This document shows, piece by piece, positions 1 through 6,335 of a DNA stretch of 6,739 nucleotides. Position 1 is the first letter of the stretch. Each line of letters opens with the position of its first letter. Both the position numbers and the translations under genes were made by a program. The notes under the pieces are model-generated. The model saw nothing but the letters and a program-made list of their open reading frames with translations, made no database searches and was not told the origin of the DNA. This DNA comes from Candidatus Latescibacterota bacterium (GTDB lineage Bacteria > Latescibacterota > UBA2968): the NCBI GenBank assembly GCA_018650745.1, contig JABIFK010000883.1, forward strand, positions 1 to 6,739, read 5' to 3'.

Positions 1-633
1 AAACAAAACACGATCGAGTTCACGCAACCCCACAGTACTGCCTTGATTCCCCAATGGCAAATTACGATCTGACAATACGGCCAGTATCGAAACCCCATCA
101 GATATATCACCAGCAATATGCATCTGCAATGCTTGACTTACTCGGTGATTCTGTTCAGAACCAAATGACACCTGAATACTTTTGCTGCCCCCAATTTGCA
201 AATTAGACTTACCTACAGGTTGTTCTGACGCTGGTGCCGTGCGTTGCTTGTGACCTGAATGATCCGTCAGGTCTTCACCTTCAGTTGCTAATACTCGGCG
301 ACGATAAACTTGGTTCACCACTTGAGGAACTTGCCGAAACCGAATGACAATTTCATCTCCTCGATGCATTTTTTTAAGAAATGTCATCTGTGCGCGCTCA
401 ACCAAAAGGGTATAGTCTCGATCTTTCATTTGCAATACGCCAGCCACCCACACCTGAATACCCACAGCTTCAATCGCACGTCCAGCAATCAGATAAGGCC
501 CCCGGCTACCATCAGCTGTCAAACGCACCTCACCATCAAATAAGGTCCACACCTCTGGTCGCGGAACGTCTGCATGAACCACATGGCCTAACCACAAACC
601 CATGCAAACCACGCAAAAAAACTTTGGTATCAT
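1..633 (-). CDS. exported FCB-type surface/outer-membrane protein, N-terminal fragment
   Basis: The frame is open from an ATG at 633 to the window edge, giving 211 residues with the C-terminus missing. Residues 1-21 form a signal peptide: Lys4, a hydrophobic core (FFCVVCMGLWLG) and VHA before Asp22, so the product should be exported. Residues about 55-115 are beta-rich and include DYTLLVERAQMTFLKKM and an alternating stretch ending near VYRRRVL. Residues 147-211 carry IGGSKSIQVSFG, then AVLSDRNLPL and LRELDRVL. I recall this arrangement (a GSKSI-like strand, LSD-N-P, then a LDKV/LDRV helix) from large uncharacterised exported proteins of FCB and candidate phyla; the function is unknown to me. 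An in-frame ATG at 663 would add ten residues before the signal peptide, but it has no SD and sits only 13 bases past a terminator T-run, so 633 is preferred. The SD at 633 is weak too (GGAC about 11 bases upstream), and I see no clear promoter. Confidence 0.72.
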   Translation of the reverse strand, partial: MIPKFFCVVCMGLWLGHVVHADVPRPEVWTLFDGEVRLTADGSRGPYLIAGRAIEAVGIQVWVAGVLQMKDRDYTLLVERAQMTFLKKMHRGDEIVIRFRQVPQVVNQVYRRRVLATEGEDLTDHSGHKQRTAPASEQPVGKSNLQIGGSKSIQVSFGSEQNHRVSQALQMHIAGDISDGVSILAVLSDRNLPLGNQGSTVGLRELDRVLF

Positions 634-676
634 GATATATATCTGTCCGAGAAAGTGAACCATAACGAATCACTGT

Positions 677-709
677 AAAAAAAAGGGACATCCCTTAACG
701 GAATATCCC
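677..709 (-). terminator. intrinsic terminator after the NHL gene
   Basis: Read on the minus strand, GGGATATTCC (709-700) pairs with GGGATGTCCC (694-685) over ten base pairs, two of them G-U. The loop is GTTAA and eight T residues follow (684-677). This is a canonical Rho-independent terminator, 85 bases after the NHL stop codon. It ends only 43 bases before the next gene's ATG, leaving little room for a separate promoter, so read-through may feed that gene. Confidence 0.88.
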
Positions 710-794
710 GGCTATCAAACGAAACAAGAACAGACAAAAAACAACATGTCTCTGGATTTAAAAATCACCGCATCGCACATCGCAGTTTAAGTTT

Positions 795-1745
795 CTACTT
801 TTGCCGTTTGTGATTGGTGACATGCATTTTCAAATGTACAATGCGGTGATTGCCCGAATCCAAAACAAACAACGCACCTGCTTTGCCCAACACCACATCA
901 CTGGGATGTCGAAATGACAACGGACCACTTCCAGAGTCAGGGCCGCCAATATGACCTATAACATCACCCGTTTTAATATCAAACACGACGATGCGGTGGT
1001 GCCCCGTATCGGTCACCACAAGCGTGTTATCAGAGGCCAAACACAAACCCGCAGGTTGAATCAAAACATCATCACCCAAACTGCGTTTCAAACCACCAGA
1101 GTGATCAAATACAGCCACACGATCATTCTCTTTGTCGCAGACAAATACAGCATCTCTACCATCAACGGCAATGCCCATAGGGCGGCGCAACTGTCCGCTG
1201 TCATACGCAAAACCACTGTAACTGCGATCAATACGACTAAACCGGTCAATTTGAACCAATTGATCGGCATCCAAGTCCGTTACATAAACTTCACGGGCAC
1301 CTGTCACAAACACACGACTCAACTCACCAAACTCAGGCCTCCCATCCACACCCTGACCACCAATAACCCCCATCAGAAGCAATTGCAAGTTAAAAATCTG
1401 AACGCGCTGATTGCGACTGTCTGCCACATAAAGTTCCAAACCCTTGCCCGCAGCAATGCCGGTCGGTTTGTTAAATTGGCCATCTTGCCAACCAAATCCA
1501 CCCACTTCACGCAAAAAAGTGCCATTCGACTTTAATTTCTGAATCCGATCATTGCCCGTATCAGCAACATAAATATTACCCGACATATCCAATGTCAGCG
1601 CACTGGGTTCAAGGAACTGCCCAGGGCCATTGCCACGCCCTCCTATGGCTGTCACATATTCAAATGACGTACGCATCTGTGCGTGTGCAGCACCACCTAA
1701 AATCAACACACAGATGATCAAACGTAACAGGAGAAGTCTTACCAT
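795..1745 (-). CDS. exported six-bladed NHL-repeat beta-propeller protein
   Basis: The product is 316 residues with the start placed at ATG 1745. That gives a clean signal peptide (MVRLLLLRLIICVLILGGAAHA, cut before Q), so the protein is periplasmic or secreted. The rest is a run of about six NHL-type repeats with the pattern G-Q-F/L..P.GIA.D....YV.D..N.RIQ.F. Clear examples are GQFLEPSALTLD/IYVADTGNDRIQ, GQFNKPTGIA/LYVADSRNQRVQ, GQLRRPMGIAVD/VFVCDKENDRVA, IQPAGLCLA/LVVTDTGHHRIV and FRHPSDVVL/LFVLDSGNHRIV. The third repeat (YVTDLDADQLVQ) is degenerate. Six blades suggest a closed propeller used for binding; I see no enzymatic signature, so the ligand is unknown. A longer frame from ATG 1802 would have to translate through the dapL 3' hairpin and would bury the signal peptide behind 19 residues, so I reject it. 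The SD is weak (AGGG about 13 bases upstream). Confidence 0.85.
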   Translation of the reverse strand: MVRLLLLRLIICVLILGGAAHAQMRTSFEYVTAIGGRGNGPGQFLEPSALTLDMSGNIYVADTGNDRIQKLKSNGTFLREVGGFGWQDGQFNKPTGIAAGKGLELYVADSRNQRVQIFNLQLLLMGVIGGQGVDGRPEFGELSRVFVTGAREVYVTDLDADQLVQIDRFSRIDRSYSGFAYDSGQLRRPMGIAVDGRDAVFVCDKENDRVAVFDHSGGLKRSLGDDVLIQPAGLCLASDNTLVVTDTGHHRIVVFDIKTGDVIGHIGGPDSGSGPLSFRHPSDVVLGKAGALFVLDSGNHRIVHLKMHVTNHKRQK

Positions 1746-1760
1746 AATAGCACCAGCCCT

Positions 1761-1796
1761 AAAAGTAAATGCCCTCTTCCCTGTGGGGAAGAGGGC
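1761..1796 (-). terminator. dapL 3' hairpin, probable weak or partial terminator
   Basis: On the minus strand GCCCTCTTCCC (1796-1786), loop CACA, and GGGAAGAGGGC (1781-1771) make a perfect 11-bp stem. It starts 10 bases after the dapL stop and is followed by ATTTACTTTT. The stem is very stable but the T-run is interrupted. There is no room for a promoter between this hairpin and the NHL start at 1745, so it may act as an intercistronic stabilising or partially terminating structure rather than a complete stop. Confidence 0.75.
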
Positions 1797-1806
1797 TGAC
1801 ATATCA

Positions 1807-3033
1807 TTACAACGTCAAGTTTGACTCAATGCTATTTACTGCAGTTTCGATATTTTCTCGATGCCCAAATGAACTGAGTCTGAAATATCCTTCGCCAGCA
1901 GGTCCAAAACCAGCACCCGGTGTACCCACCACGTGGGTTTCAGAAAGCAGTTTGTCGAAAAATTCCCAAGATGATAACCCATTGGGTGTTTTCAACCACA
2001 AATACGGTGCGTGAATACCACCAAAGACAGTCAATCCAATGCTTTCCAAACTCTCGCGGATAATGCGTGCATTCTCCATGTAATATGCAACCATCTTGTC
2101 GCACTCACGTTCGCCCGCTTCGGTAAATACCGACAGCGCACCCAACTGAATAATATTTGAGGCACCATTAAAAAATGTATTCTGCCTGCGATTCCAAAGC
2201 GCGTTGACCTTGCCAGGTTCCGTACCTTCAACAACCAAATCGTGGGGCACCACACTCCACCCCAACCTTACGCCCGTAAACCCTGTGTCTTTGGAAAAAC
2301 TATTGATCTCAACAGCACATTCTTTAGCCCCCTCAACTTCATAGATACTCTTAGGCAATTCTGGATCAGAAATATACCCACAGTAAGCAGCATCAAAAAT
2401 GATAACGGCTTTGTGCTTACGCGCGTAATCTACAAACGTCTGGAGCTGTGCTTTGGTTGCAACCGCACCAGTTGGGTTATTGGGGCTGCAAAGATAAATG
2501 AGGTCTACTTTCTGATCTGGCACGTCAGGAAAAAAACCATTTTCTTCAGTGCAGGGCATATAAACAAGGCCCTCATATTGCCCGTCGGTGGCCAAACCCG
2601 TGCGCCCAGAAATCACATTGCTGTCTACATAGACAGGATACGCAGGATCTTGTACAGCGACCACGTTGTCCAACCCAAAGATAGACTGAATATTTGCAGA
2701 GTCAGGTTTGCCCCCATCGCTGACAAAAACTTCGGAAGCCTCTAGGTCCACACCCCTCTTGGCATACCGCTTGGCCAGTGCCTCACGCATCTCTGGTTCA
2801 CCCTCACCGCCATCAGCATATCCCCGATAGGTATCGACATTGGCCATTTGATCAACCGCATCGTGTAAACCCGCAATCACAGCGTCAGTTAATGGCTCTG
2901 TCGTATTGCCAATTCCCAAACGCATCACGGTCACACCAGCATTCGCTTCTAAGAAACCATTGGTCCGTCTGGCTATTTCAGGAAACAAATACCCAGCAGC
3001 CAATTTATCGTAATTTGTGTTAATCTTTGCCAT
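1807..3033 (-). CDS. dapL: LL-diaminopimelate aminotransferase
   Basis: The 408-residue product is a class I/II fold-type I PLP enzyme of the DapL family, whose usual length is about 400-411. DapL converts tetrahydrodipicolinate directly to LL-diaminopimelate using glutamate as amino donor. This supplies lysine and peptidoglycan while bypassing the succinylase and acetylase steps; it is cytosolic. Visible motifs are the N-terminal YLFPEIARR and RLGIGNTTEPL, YRGYADGGEGEPEMREALA at about 69-87, FVSDGGKPDSANIQ (103-116), CSPNNPTGA (182-190), the PLP-ring Asp in IIFDAAY (Asp214), and the Schiff-base Lys248 in SFSKDTGFTGVRLGW. The C-terminal substrate-carboxylate Arg385 lies in GYFRLSSFG. The start has AAGGA 11 bases upstream. 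The gene has its own promoter and lies between two hairpins, so it looks like its own unit, possibly with read-through into the NHL gene. Confidence 0.96.
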   Translation of the reverse strand: MAKINTNYDKLAAGYLFPEIARRTNGFLEANAGVTVMRLGIGNTTEPLTDAVIAGLHDAVDQMANVDTYRGYADGGEGEPEMREALAKRYAKRGVDLEASEVFVSDGGKPDSANIQSIFGLDNVVAVQDPAYPVYVDSNVISGRTGLATDGQYEGLVYMPCTEENGFFPDVPDQKVDLIYLCSPNNPTGAVATKAQLQTFVDYARKHKAVIIFDAAYCGYISDPELPKSIYEVEGAKECAVEINSFSKDTGFTGVRLGWSVVPHDLVVEGTEPGKVNALWNRRQNTFFNGASNIIQLGALSVFTEAGERECDKMVAYYMENARIIRESLESIGLTVFGGIHAPYLWLKTPNGLSSWEFFDKLLSETHVVGTPGAGFGPAGEGYFRLSSFGHRENIETAVNSIESNLTL

Positions 3034-3040
3034 CTTAAGG

Positions 3041-3151
3041 TCAATCCTTTCTCAGTCTATAAACATTTCGATTACACCAATAGATTCCGAGCATAAAAAT
3101 ATAAACTCCCCCAACAAAAGTCAAAGACCAAAACCCATCAACAAGAGGCAT
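3041..3151 (-). CDS. possible small single-pass membrane protein (36 aa)
   Basis: A short frame ends at a TGA (3043-3041) just after the dapL SD, 7 bases before the dapL ATG. From the Met at 3151 it encodes 36 residues with a hydrophobic aromatic-rich segment (FWSLTFVGGVYIFMLGIYWC) followed by a basic tail (NRNVYRLRKD), which would suit a single membrane helix with the C-terminus inside. GGGGA lies about five bases before this ATG. The frame can be extended to an ATG at 3196 (51 residues), but that start has no SD. Against it, the likely dapL promoter lies inside the frame, and random T-rich DNA often encodes hydrophobic residues. I do not recognise a family. Confidence 0.22.
   Translation of the reverse strand: MPLVDGFWSLTFVGGVYIFMLGIYWCNRNVYRLRKD
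3096..3124 (-). promoter_or_regulatory. probable sigma70 promoter of dapL
   Basis: On the minus strand there is TTGACT (3124-3119), a 17-base spacer and TATTTT (3101-3096). An overlapping TATATT (3103-3098) gives a 15-base spacer. Transcription would begin near 3089, leaving a 5' leader of about 55 bases before the dapL ATG. It lies downstream of the frr terminator, where an independent promoter is needed. Confidence 0.55.
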
Positions 3152-3200
3152 CCCTTTCCCCAAAAACACTGAGCAGCACAACCCAATCCCCTCCATACAC

Positions 3201-3240
3201 AAAAAAGCCATCCCTCTGCTATCTTGAGAAATGGCTTTTT
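3201..3240 (-). terminator. intrinsic terminator closing the ribosomal/translation operon
   Basis: AAAAAGCCAT (3240-3231 on the minus strand) pairs with ATGGCTTTTT (3211-3202). A short CTC/GAG inner helix closes the 19-base loop, and the T-run continues to 3201. Because both flanks are A/T runs, the structure can act in both directions. It begins 62 bases after the frr stop and separates that operon from dapL. Confidence 0.75.
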
Positions 3241-3302
3241 GAAAGCTCTGCTAAAAGTCAATCAGGTGCTACTTTACACCTTATGTTTTTTTGTTCAAGC
3301 GT

Positions 3303-3860
3303 TTACACTTCCATAATTTCTTCTTCTTTGGCCTTCAAAACATTGTCAATCTGTTTGGTAAAATCATTTGTCAGTTCTTGCACCTGATCAGATGCGCGCT
3401 TGGCATCATCTTCGGGAATCTCACCATCTTTTTGACCTTCTTTGAGCAACTCGTTTGCGTCACGCCGGTGATTGCGAACCGATACGCGGCTTTCTTCGGC
3501 ATATTGGCGAACAACCTTTACCAGCTCCTTGCGTCTGTCTTCTGTCAAAGCTGGAATGGGCAAACGAATAAGCGTGCCATCATTGGAAGGTGTCAAACCT
3601 AATTTCGATTCTTGAATAGCCTTTTCGATCAACGGAATCGAAGTCTTATCCCAAGGTGCTATTGTAATTAAACGCGGCTCAGGTGCGCCCACATTGGCCA
3701 CTTGATTAATAGGCACTTGTGAACCATAATAATCCACACGAAGCTGATCCAACAGATGTGCACTTGCCCGCCCCGTACGCACGGTATCCATCTCATGATG
3801 CAACGCATCAACGGCTTTATGCATGTCACCTTTTGCCTCAGACAGAATATCATTGACCAT
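3303..3860 (-). CDS. frr: ribosome recycling factor
   Basis: The 185-residue product matches the standard RRF length. RRF splits post-termination 70S ribosomes together with EF-G in the cytoplasm. Family landmarks are the N-terminal helix with HHEMDTVRTGRAS (21-33), LLDQLRVDYYGSQVPINQVANV (36-57) leading into the domain II beta region, ITIAPWD (65-71), NDGTLIRLPIPALTEDRRKELVK (93-115), and VSVRNHRRDAN (127-135) in the long helical bundle. The C-terminus is charged (KAKEEEIMEV). The start is ATG 3860, with a perfect AAGGAGG six bases upstream. An in-frame GTG at 3875 overlaps that SD and cannot be used efficiently. It is the last gene of the translation cluster. tsf lies 74 bases upstream with no pyrH between them. 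Confidence 0.97.
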   Translation of the reverse strand: MVNDILSEAKGDMHKAVDALHHEMDTVRTGRASAHLLDQLRVDYYGSQVPINQVANVGAPEPRLITIAPWDKTSIPLIEKAIQESKLGLTPSNDGTLIRLPIPALTEDRRKELVKVVRQYAEESRVSVRNHRRDANELLKEGQKDGEIPEDDAKRASDQVQELTNDFTKQIDNVLKAKEEEIMEV

Positions 3861-3886
3861 GCCAACCTCCTTCACTCAAGATACCA

Positions 3887-3915
3887 AAACGGCAGACACA
3901 GAGTGCCTGCCGTTT
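3887..3915 (-). promoter_or_regulatory. hairpin between tsf and frr (attenuator or processing site)
   Basis: A perfect 9-bp inverted repeat, AAACGGCAG (3915-3907 on the minus strand) with CTGCCGTTT (3895-3887), is extended inside by a CAC/GTG pairing across a small loop. Only four T residues follow, so it is a weak terminator at best. It lies 20 bases after the tsf stop and just before the frr SD. It may reduce frr expression relative to upstream genes, or mark an RNA processing point. Confidence 0.6.
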
Positions 3916-3934
3916 AAAGTCTGCCAAAACAATT

Positions 3935-4534
3935 TTAGCTACTTTCACCCAAAACAAATCGTTCAAACCGGCGAATGGTTAAGTTCTCACCGCACTTGGC
4001 CACCAATTCGGCGAGCAAGTCTTTAATTGTTTTGTCGGGGTCTTTCACAAAAGCCTGTTCCAACAAGGCCACTTCTGAATAATACTTTTCGATACGGCCC
4101 TGGATGATTTTTTCGACCACTTGCTCGGGTTTGCCTTCGCCCACAGCTTGTGCACGATAAATGTCTTTTTCTTTGTCCAATACGCCTTCATCCAACTCTT
4201 CTCTGCTCACCACCAAAGGGCCAGCAGCAGCAATATGCATAGCCACATCTTTGCAGAATCCTTGGAATTCATCCGTACGTGCCACAAAGTCGGTTTCGCT
4301 ATTCACCTCAAGCATCACGCCCAACTTACCACCTGCGTGAATATAGGCAAAAATTATGCCTTCATTGGCTTCGCGCCCAGATCGACTCTCGGCTTTTGCG
4401 ATACCACGTTTGCGCAAGACTTCAACGGCCTTTTCCATATCGCCATCGGCTTCTTCAAGTGCCTTCTTACAATCCATCATACCAACATTGGTTTTGGCTC
4501 GGAGTTCCGAAACCATTTTTGCAGAAATTGCCAT
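3935..4534 (-). CDS. tsf: translation elongation factor Ts (short form)
   Basis: EF-Ts is the guanine-nucleotide exchange factor that regenerates EF-Tu-GTP in the cytoplasm. The 199-residue product has the N-terminal UBA-like domain (MVSELRAKTNVGMMDCKKALEEADGD, 7-32), the linker GIAKAESRSGREANEG, and the exchange motif NSETDFVARTDEF with TDFV at 81-84. It ends with GENLTIRRFERF. At about 200 residues it is the single-core form, like the Thermus and cyanobacterial proteins, rather than the roughly 280-residue E. coli type with a duplicated core. GGAG and AAGG lie upstream of the ATG. It follows rpsB after 39 bases, the near-universal rpsB-tsf pairing. Confidence 0.97.
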   Translation of the reverse strand: MAISAKMVSELRAKTNVGMMDCKKALEEADGDMEKAVEVLRKRGIAKAESRSGREANEGIIFAYIHAGGKLGVMLEVNSETDFVARTDEFQGFCKDVAMHIAAAGPLVVSREELDEGVLDKEKDIYRAQAVGEGKPEQVVEKIIQGRIEKYYSEVALLEQAFVKDPDKTIKDLLAELVAKCGENLTIRRFERFVLGESS

Positions 4535-4573
4535 GTTACCTTATCTCCGTTGGAGGCTTAATTTAGTTTTTAT

Positions 4574-5350
4574 TTAGTTATTATTAGGATCTATTTCAGT
4601 AATTTCAGGTCCTTCGGCTTCATTGACGGCTAGGGCTTCTTCTTTTTCTTTTTCTTTTTCTTCAGATTTAGAAGTTGTGCCTTCAAGCACGGCTTCAGCT
4701 ATCAATTCAGCTATCAATTTAACGGAACGAAGCGCATCATCATTGCCAGGAATGGGGTGATCTATCTCGTCCGGATCACAGTTGGTATCCACCATAGCCA
4801 CAATAGGAATTTCCAAACGATGCGCTTCGGCTACTGCAATACGCTCTTTTTTAGTATCCACAATAAAAATCAAACTGGGCAAACGCCCCATATTGCGAAT
4901 ACCGCCCAATGAAGTTTGCAGTTTTGTGCGTTCACGCTCTAAGCGCAACACTTCCTTTTTGGTCAATTGATCGTAGGTGCCGTCACTGCTCAATTTATCA
5001 AGCAATTCCAAACGCCGAATACTTTGCCGAATGGTCTGAAAGTTGGTCAACATCCCACCAAGCCAGCGGTCATTCACATAAAACATATTGGCCCGCTCTG
5101 CGGCTTCAGCAATGATAATCTTGGCCTGTTTTTTTGTACCGACAAACAAAATGGGGCGGCCCGTTTCTGCATCTTCACGCACCACTTTGTAAGCTTCTTC
5201 GATAAGCACCAAAGTCTTCTGCAAATCGAGAATATAGATGCCATTTCTTTCCGTAAAAATATATTTTTTCATTTTGGGGTTCCAACGCCTGGTCTGATGA
5301 CCAAAGTGGACCCCTGCCTCCAACAACTGCTTCATTGATACAACTGCCAT
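4574..5350 (-). CDS. rpsB: 30S ribosomal protein S2
   Basis: The 258-residue product is S2 of the small subunit, which binds near the head-platform junction and S1. The N-terminus MAVVSMKQLLEAGVHFGHQTRRWNPKM is typical. It is followed by YIFTERNGIYILDLQKT, ILFVGTKKQA, VNDRWLGGMLTNFQTI, SLGGIRNMGRLPSLIFIVDT and IPIVAMVDTNCDPDEIDHPIPGNDDA, all family hallmarks. The last 30 or so residues form an acidic, low-complexity tail (SEEKEKEKEEALAVNEAEGPEITEIDPNNN). The start is ATG 5350 with GGAGGT five bases upstream; an upstream in-frame extension to 5398 lacks S2 similarity. It is separated from rpsI by 117 bases in which I see no terminator. Confidence 0.97.
   Translation of the reverse strand: MAVVSMKQLLEAGVHFGHQTRRWNPKMKKYIFTERNGIYILDLQKTLVLIEEAYKVVREDAETGRPILFVGTKKQAKIIIAEAAERANMFYVNDRWLGGMLTNFQTIRQSIRRLELLDKLSSDGTYDQLTKKEVLRLERERTKLQTSLGGIRNMGRLPSLIFIVDTKKERIAVAEAHRLEIPIVAMVDTNCDPDEIDHPIPGNDDALRSVKLIAELIAEAVLEGTTSKSEEKEKEKEEALAVNEAEGPEITEIDPNNN
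4643..4660 (-). repeat. hexanucleotide repeat (GAAAAA)x3 in the rpsB tail
   Basis: Three tandem GAAAAA units on the minus strand encode the EKEKEK part of the S2 acidic tail. Units of six bases keep the frame, so slippage would change tail length without breaking the gene. Confidence 0.8.
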
Positions 5351-5467
5351 GAAACCTCCACCATCTGGGTTATAACCACTGTATCCATCACTTTGCAATT
5401 CCGCTGGTCACAAAAACACAGCACCCGAATCACAATCAGAAATACATGAGGAATTTGATACTGCTTC

Positions 5468-5860
5468 TTAACGCTTCGAAAACTGGAATTTCTTACGCGC
5501 GCCTGGTTGACCAGGTTTTTTACGTTCAACTTCACGTGGATCACGTGTCAGCAAACCTGCGCCACGCAAAGATTTGCGATCGTCTTCATTCAATGCGCGC
5601 AAACTACGTGCAATGCCCAAACGAACCGCACCAGCCTGCCCTGTCAAACCACCACCTTTGGTTTTAGCCGTAATGTCATACGTGCCTTTTGTTTCTGTCA
5701 CTTCAAGGGGTTGTTCAATAATCATCACCAAAGTTTCACGCTTCAAATATTCCAAAGCAGAAAGGCCGTTGATGGTAATTTTGCCGTCGCCAGGAGTCAG
5801 CTTAACATGAGCCGTCGATTCCTTACGTCGCCCTGTTGCAGAAGTTAATACATCAGCCAA
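5468..5860 (-). CDS. rpsI: 30S ribosomal protein S9, TTG start
   Basis: S9 is a small-subunit head protein whose C-terminal tail reaches the P-site tRNA anticodon stem. With initiation at TTG 5860 the product is 130 residues, the usual length. It has the N-terminal ATGRRKESTAHVKL (8-21), the core GGGLTGQAGAVRLGIARSL (69-87), and the invariant basic end RKKPGQPGARKKFQFSKR. The in-frame GTG at 5869 lies inside the SD (AGGAGGTG, 5874-5867), so it cannot be the start. TTG 5860 is six bases downstream of that SD, and MADVL fits family N-termini. The gene follows rplM after 36 bases, the conserved rplM-rpsI pair. Confidence 0.96.
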   Translation of the reverse strand: MADVLTSATGRRKESTAHVKLTPGDGKITINGLSALEYLKRETLVMIIEQPLEVTETKGTYDITAKTKGGGLTGQAGAVRLGIARSLRALNEDDRKSLRGAGLLTRDPREVERKKPGQPGARKKFQFSKR

Positions 5861-5865
5861 GAGTG

Positions 5866-5877
5866 TCACCTCCTCTC
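5866..5877 (-). promoter_or_regulatory. rpsI ribosome binding site fixing the TTG start
   Basis: GAGAGGAGGTGA on the minus strand contains the full anti-SD complement AGGAGGTGA. The first possible in-frame start after it is TTG 5860, at good spacing. The identical 12 bases occur in the rplM leader at 6364-6375. Confidence 0.8.
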
Positions 5878-5896
5878 AAAAGGATTAAGAATGAAC

Positions 5897-6328
5897 CTAC
5901 ACTTCCAATGTTTGTGGATTTTGTGCTTCGTGTGGATGCTCCGTACCGGCATAAACCCGCAATTTTTTAAGCATTTGCCGCCCCAACTTGTTGTGCGGCA
6001 ACATGCCTTTAATCGCATGTTCCAGCGCAAATGTCGGACGTTTTTCCATAGCATCTTCAAATGACTGCTTTTTCAAACCACTAGGGTACCCACTGTAGCG
6101 GGTATAAACCTTTTGCTGTGGTTTGTTTGCACCCTTAACCTGAATCTTCTCAGCATTCACAATCACCACATGATCACCCGAATCCACATGGGGGGTAAAA
6201 GTGGGTTTGTGTTTGCCACGTAAGATCTTCGCAACTTCACTGGCAAAACGACCCAATATTTTGCCCTCGGCATCGGCAACAAACCAGGCCGATTCGACGT
6301 CTTCTTTTTTAATACTTGGTGTATTCAT
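5897..6328 (-). CDS. rplM: 50S ribosomal protein L13
   Basis: L13 is an early-assembly large-subunit protein. The 143-residue product from ATG 6328 matches the family length (142 in E. coli) and aligns from the first residue: MNTPSIKKEDVESAWFVADAEGKILGR, then LRGKHKPTFTPHVDSGDHVVIVNA (36-59), KVYTRYSGYPSGLK (73-86), RPTFALEHAIKGMLPHNKLGRQMLKKLRVYAG (97-128) and a typical QNPQTLEV end. An upstream in-frame GTG at 6367 is inside an SD and would add 13 residues with no family match, so it is rejected. The true ATG has no adjacent SD; the strong SD is 36 or more bases upstream across a hairpin. It is the first gene of the translation operon, about 73 bases after a clear promoter. Confidence 0.96.
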   Translation of the reverse strand: MNTPSIKKEDVESAWFVADAEGKILGRFASEVAKILRGKHKPTFTPHVDSGDHVVIVNAEKIQVKGANKPQQKVYTRYSGYPSGLKKQSFEDAMEKRPTFALEHAIKGMLPHNKLGRQMLKKLRVYAGTEHPHEAQNPQTLEV

Positions 6329-6335
6329 AAGAAAT

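Noticed and set aside
951..1535. 194-codon open frame on the plus strand
   Set aside because: It lies antisense within the NHL-repeat gene, has a Thr/Asn/His-rich composition typical of a shadow frame, and has no SD or domain similarity.
2242..2745. 167-codon open frame on the plus strand
   Set aside because: It is antisense to dapL, whose motifs and length are unambiguous; no SD and no recognisable domain.
5369..5398. Possible internal promoter before rpsB (TTGCAA, 18-base spacer, TATAAC) with a palindrome GGTTATAACC at 5368-5377
   Set aside because: The boxes match poorly and transcription would begin only about 11 bases before the ATG, almost on the SD; chance is a sufficient explanation.
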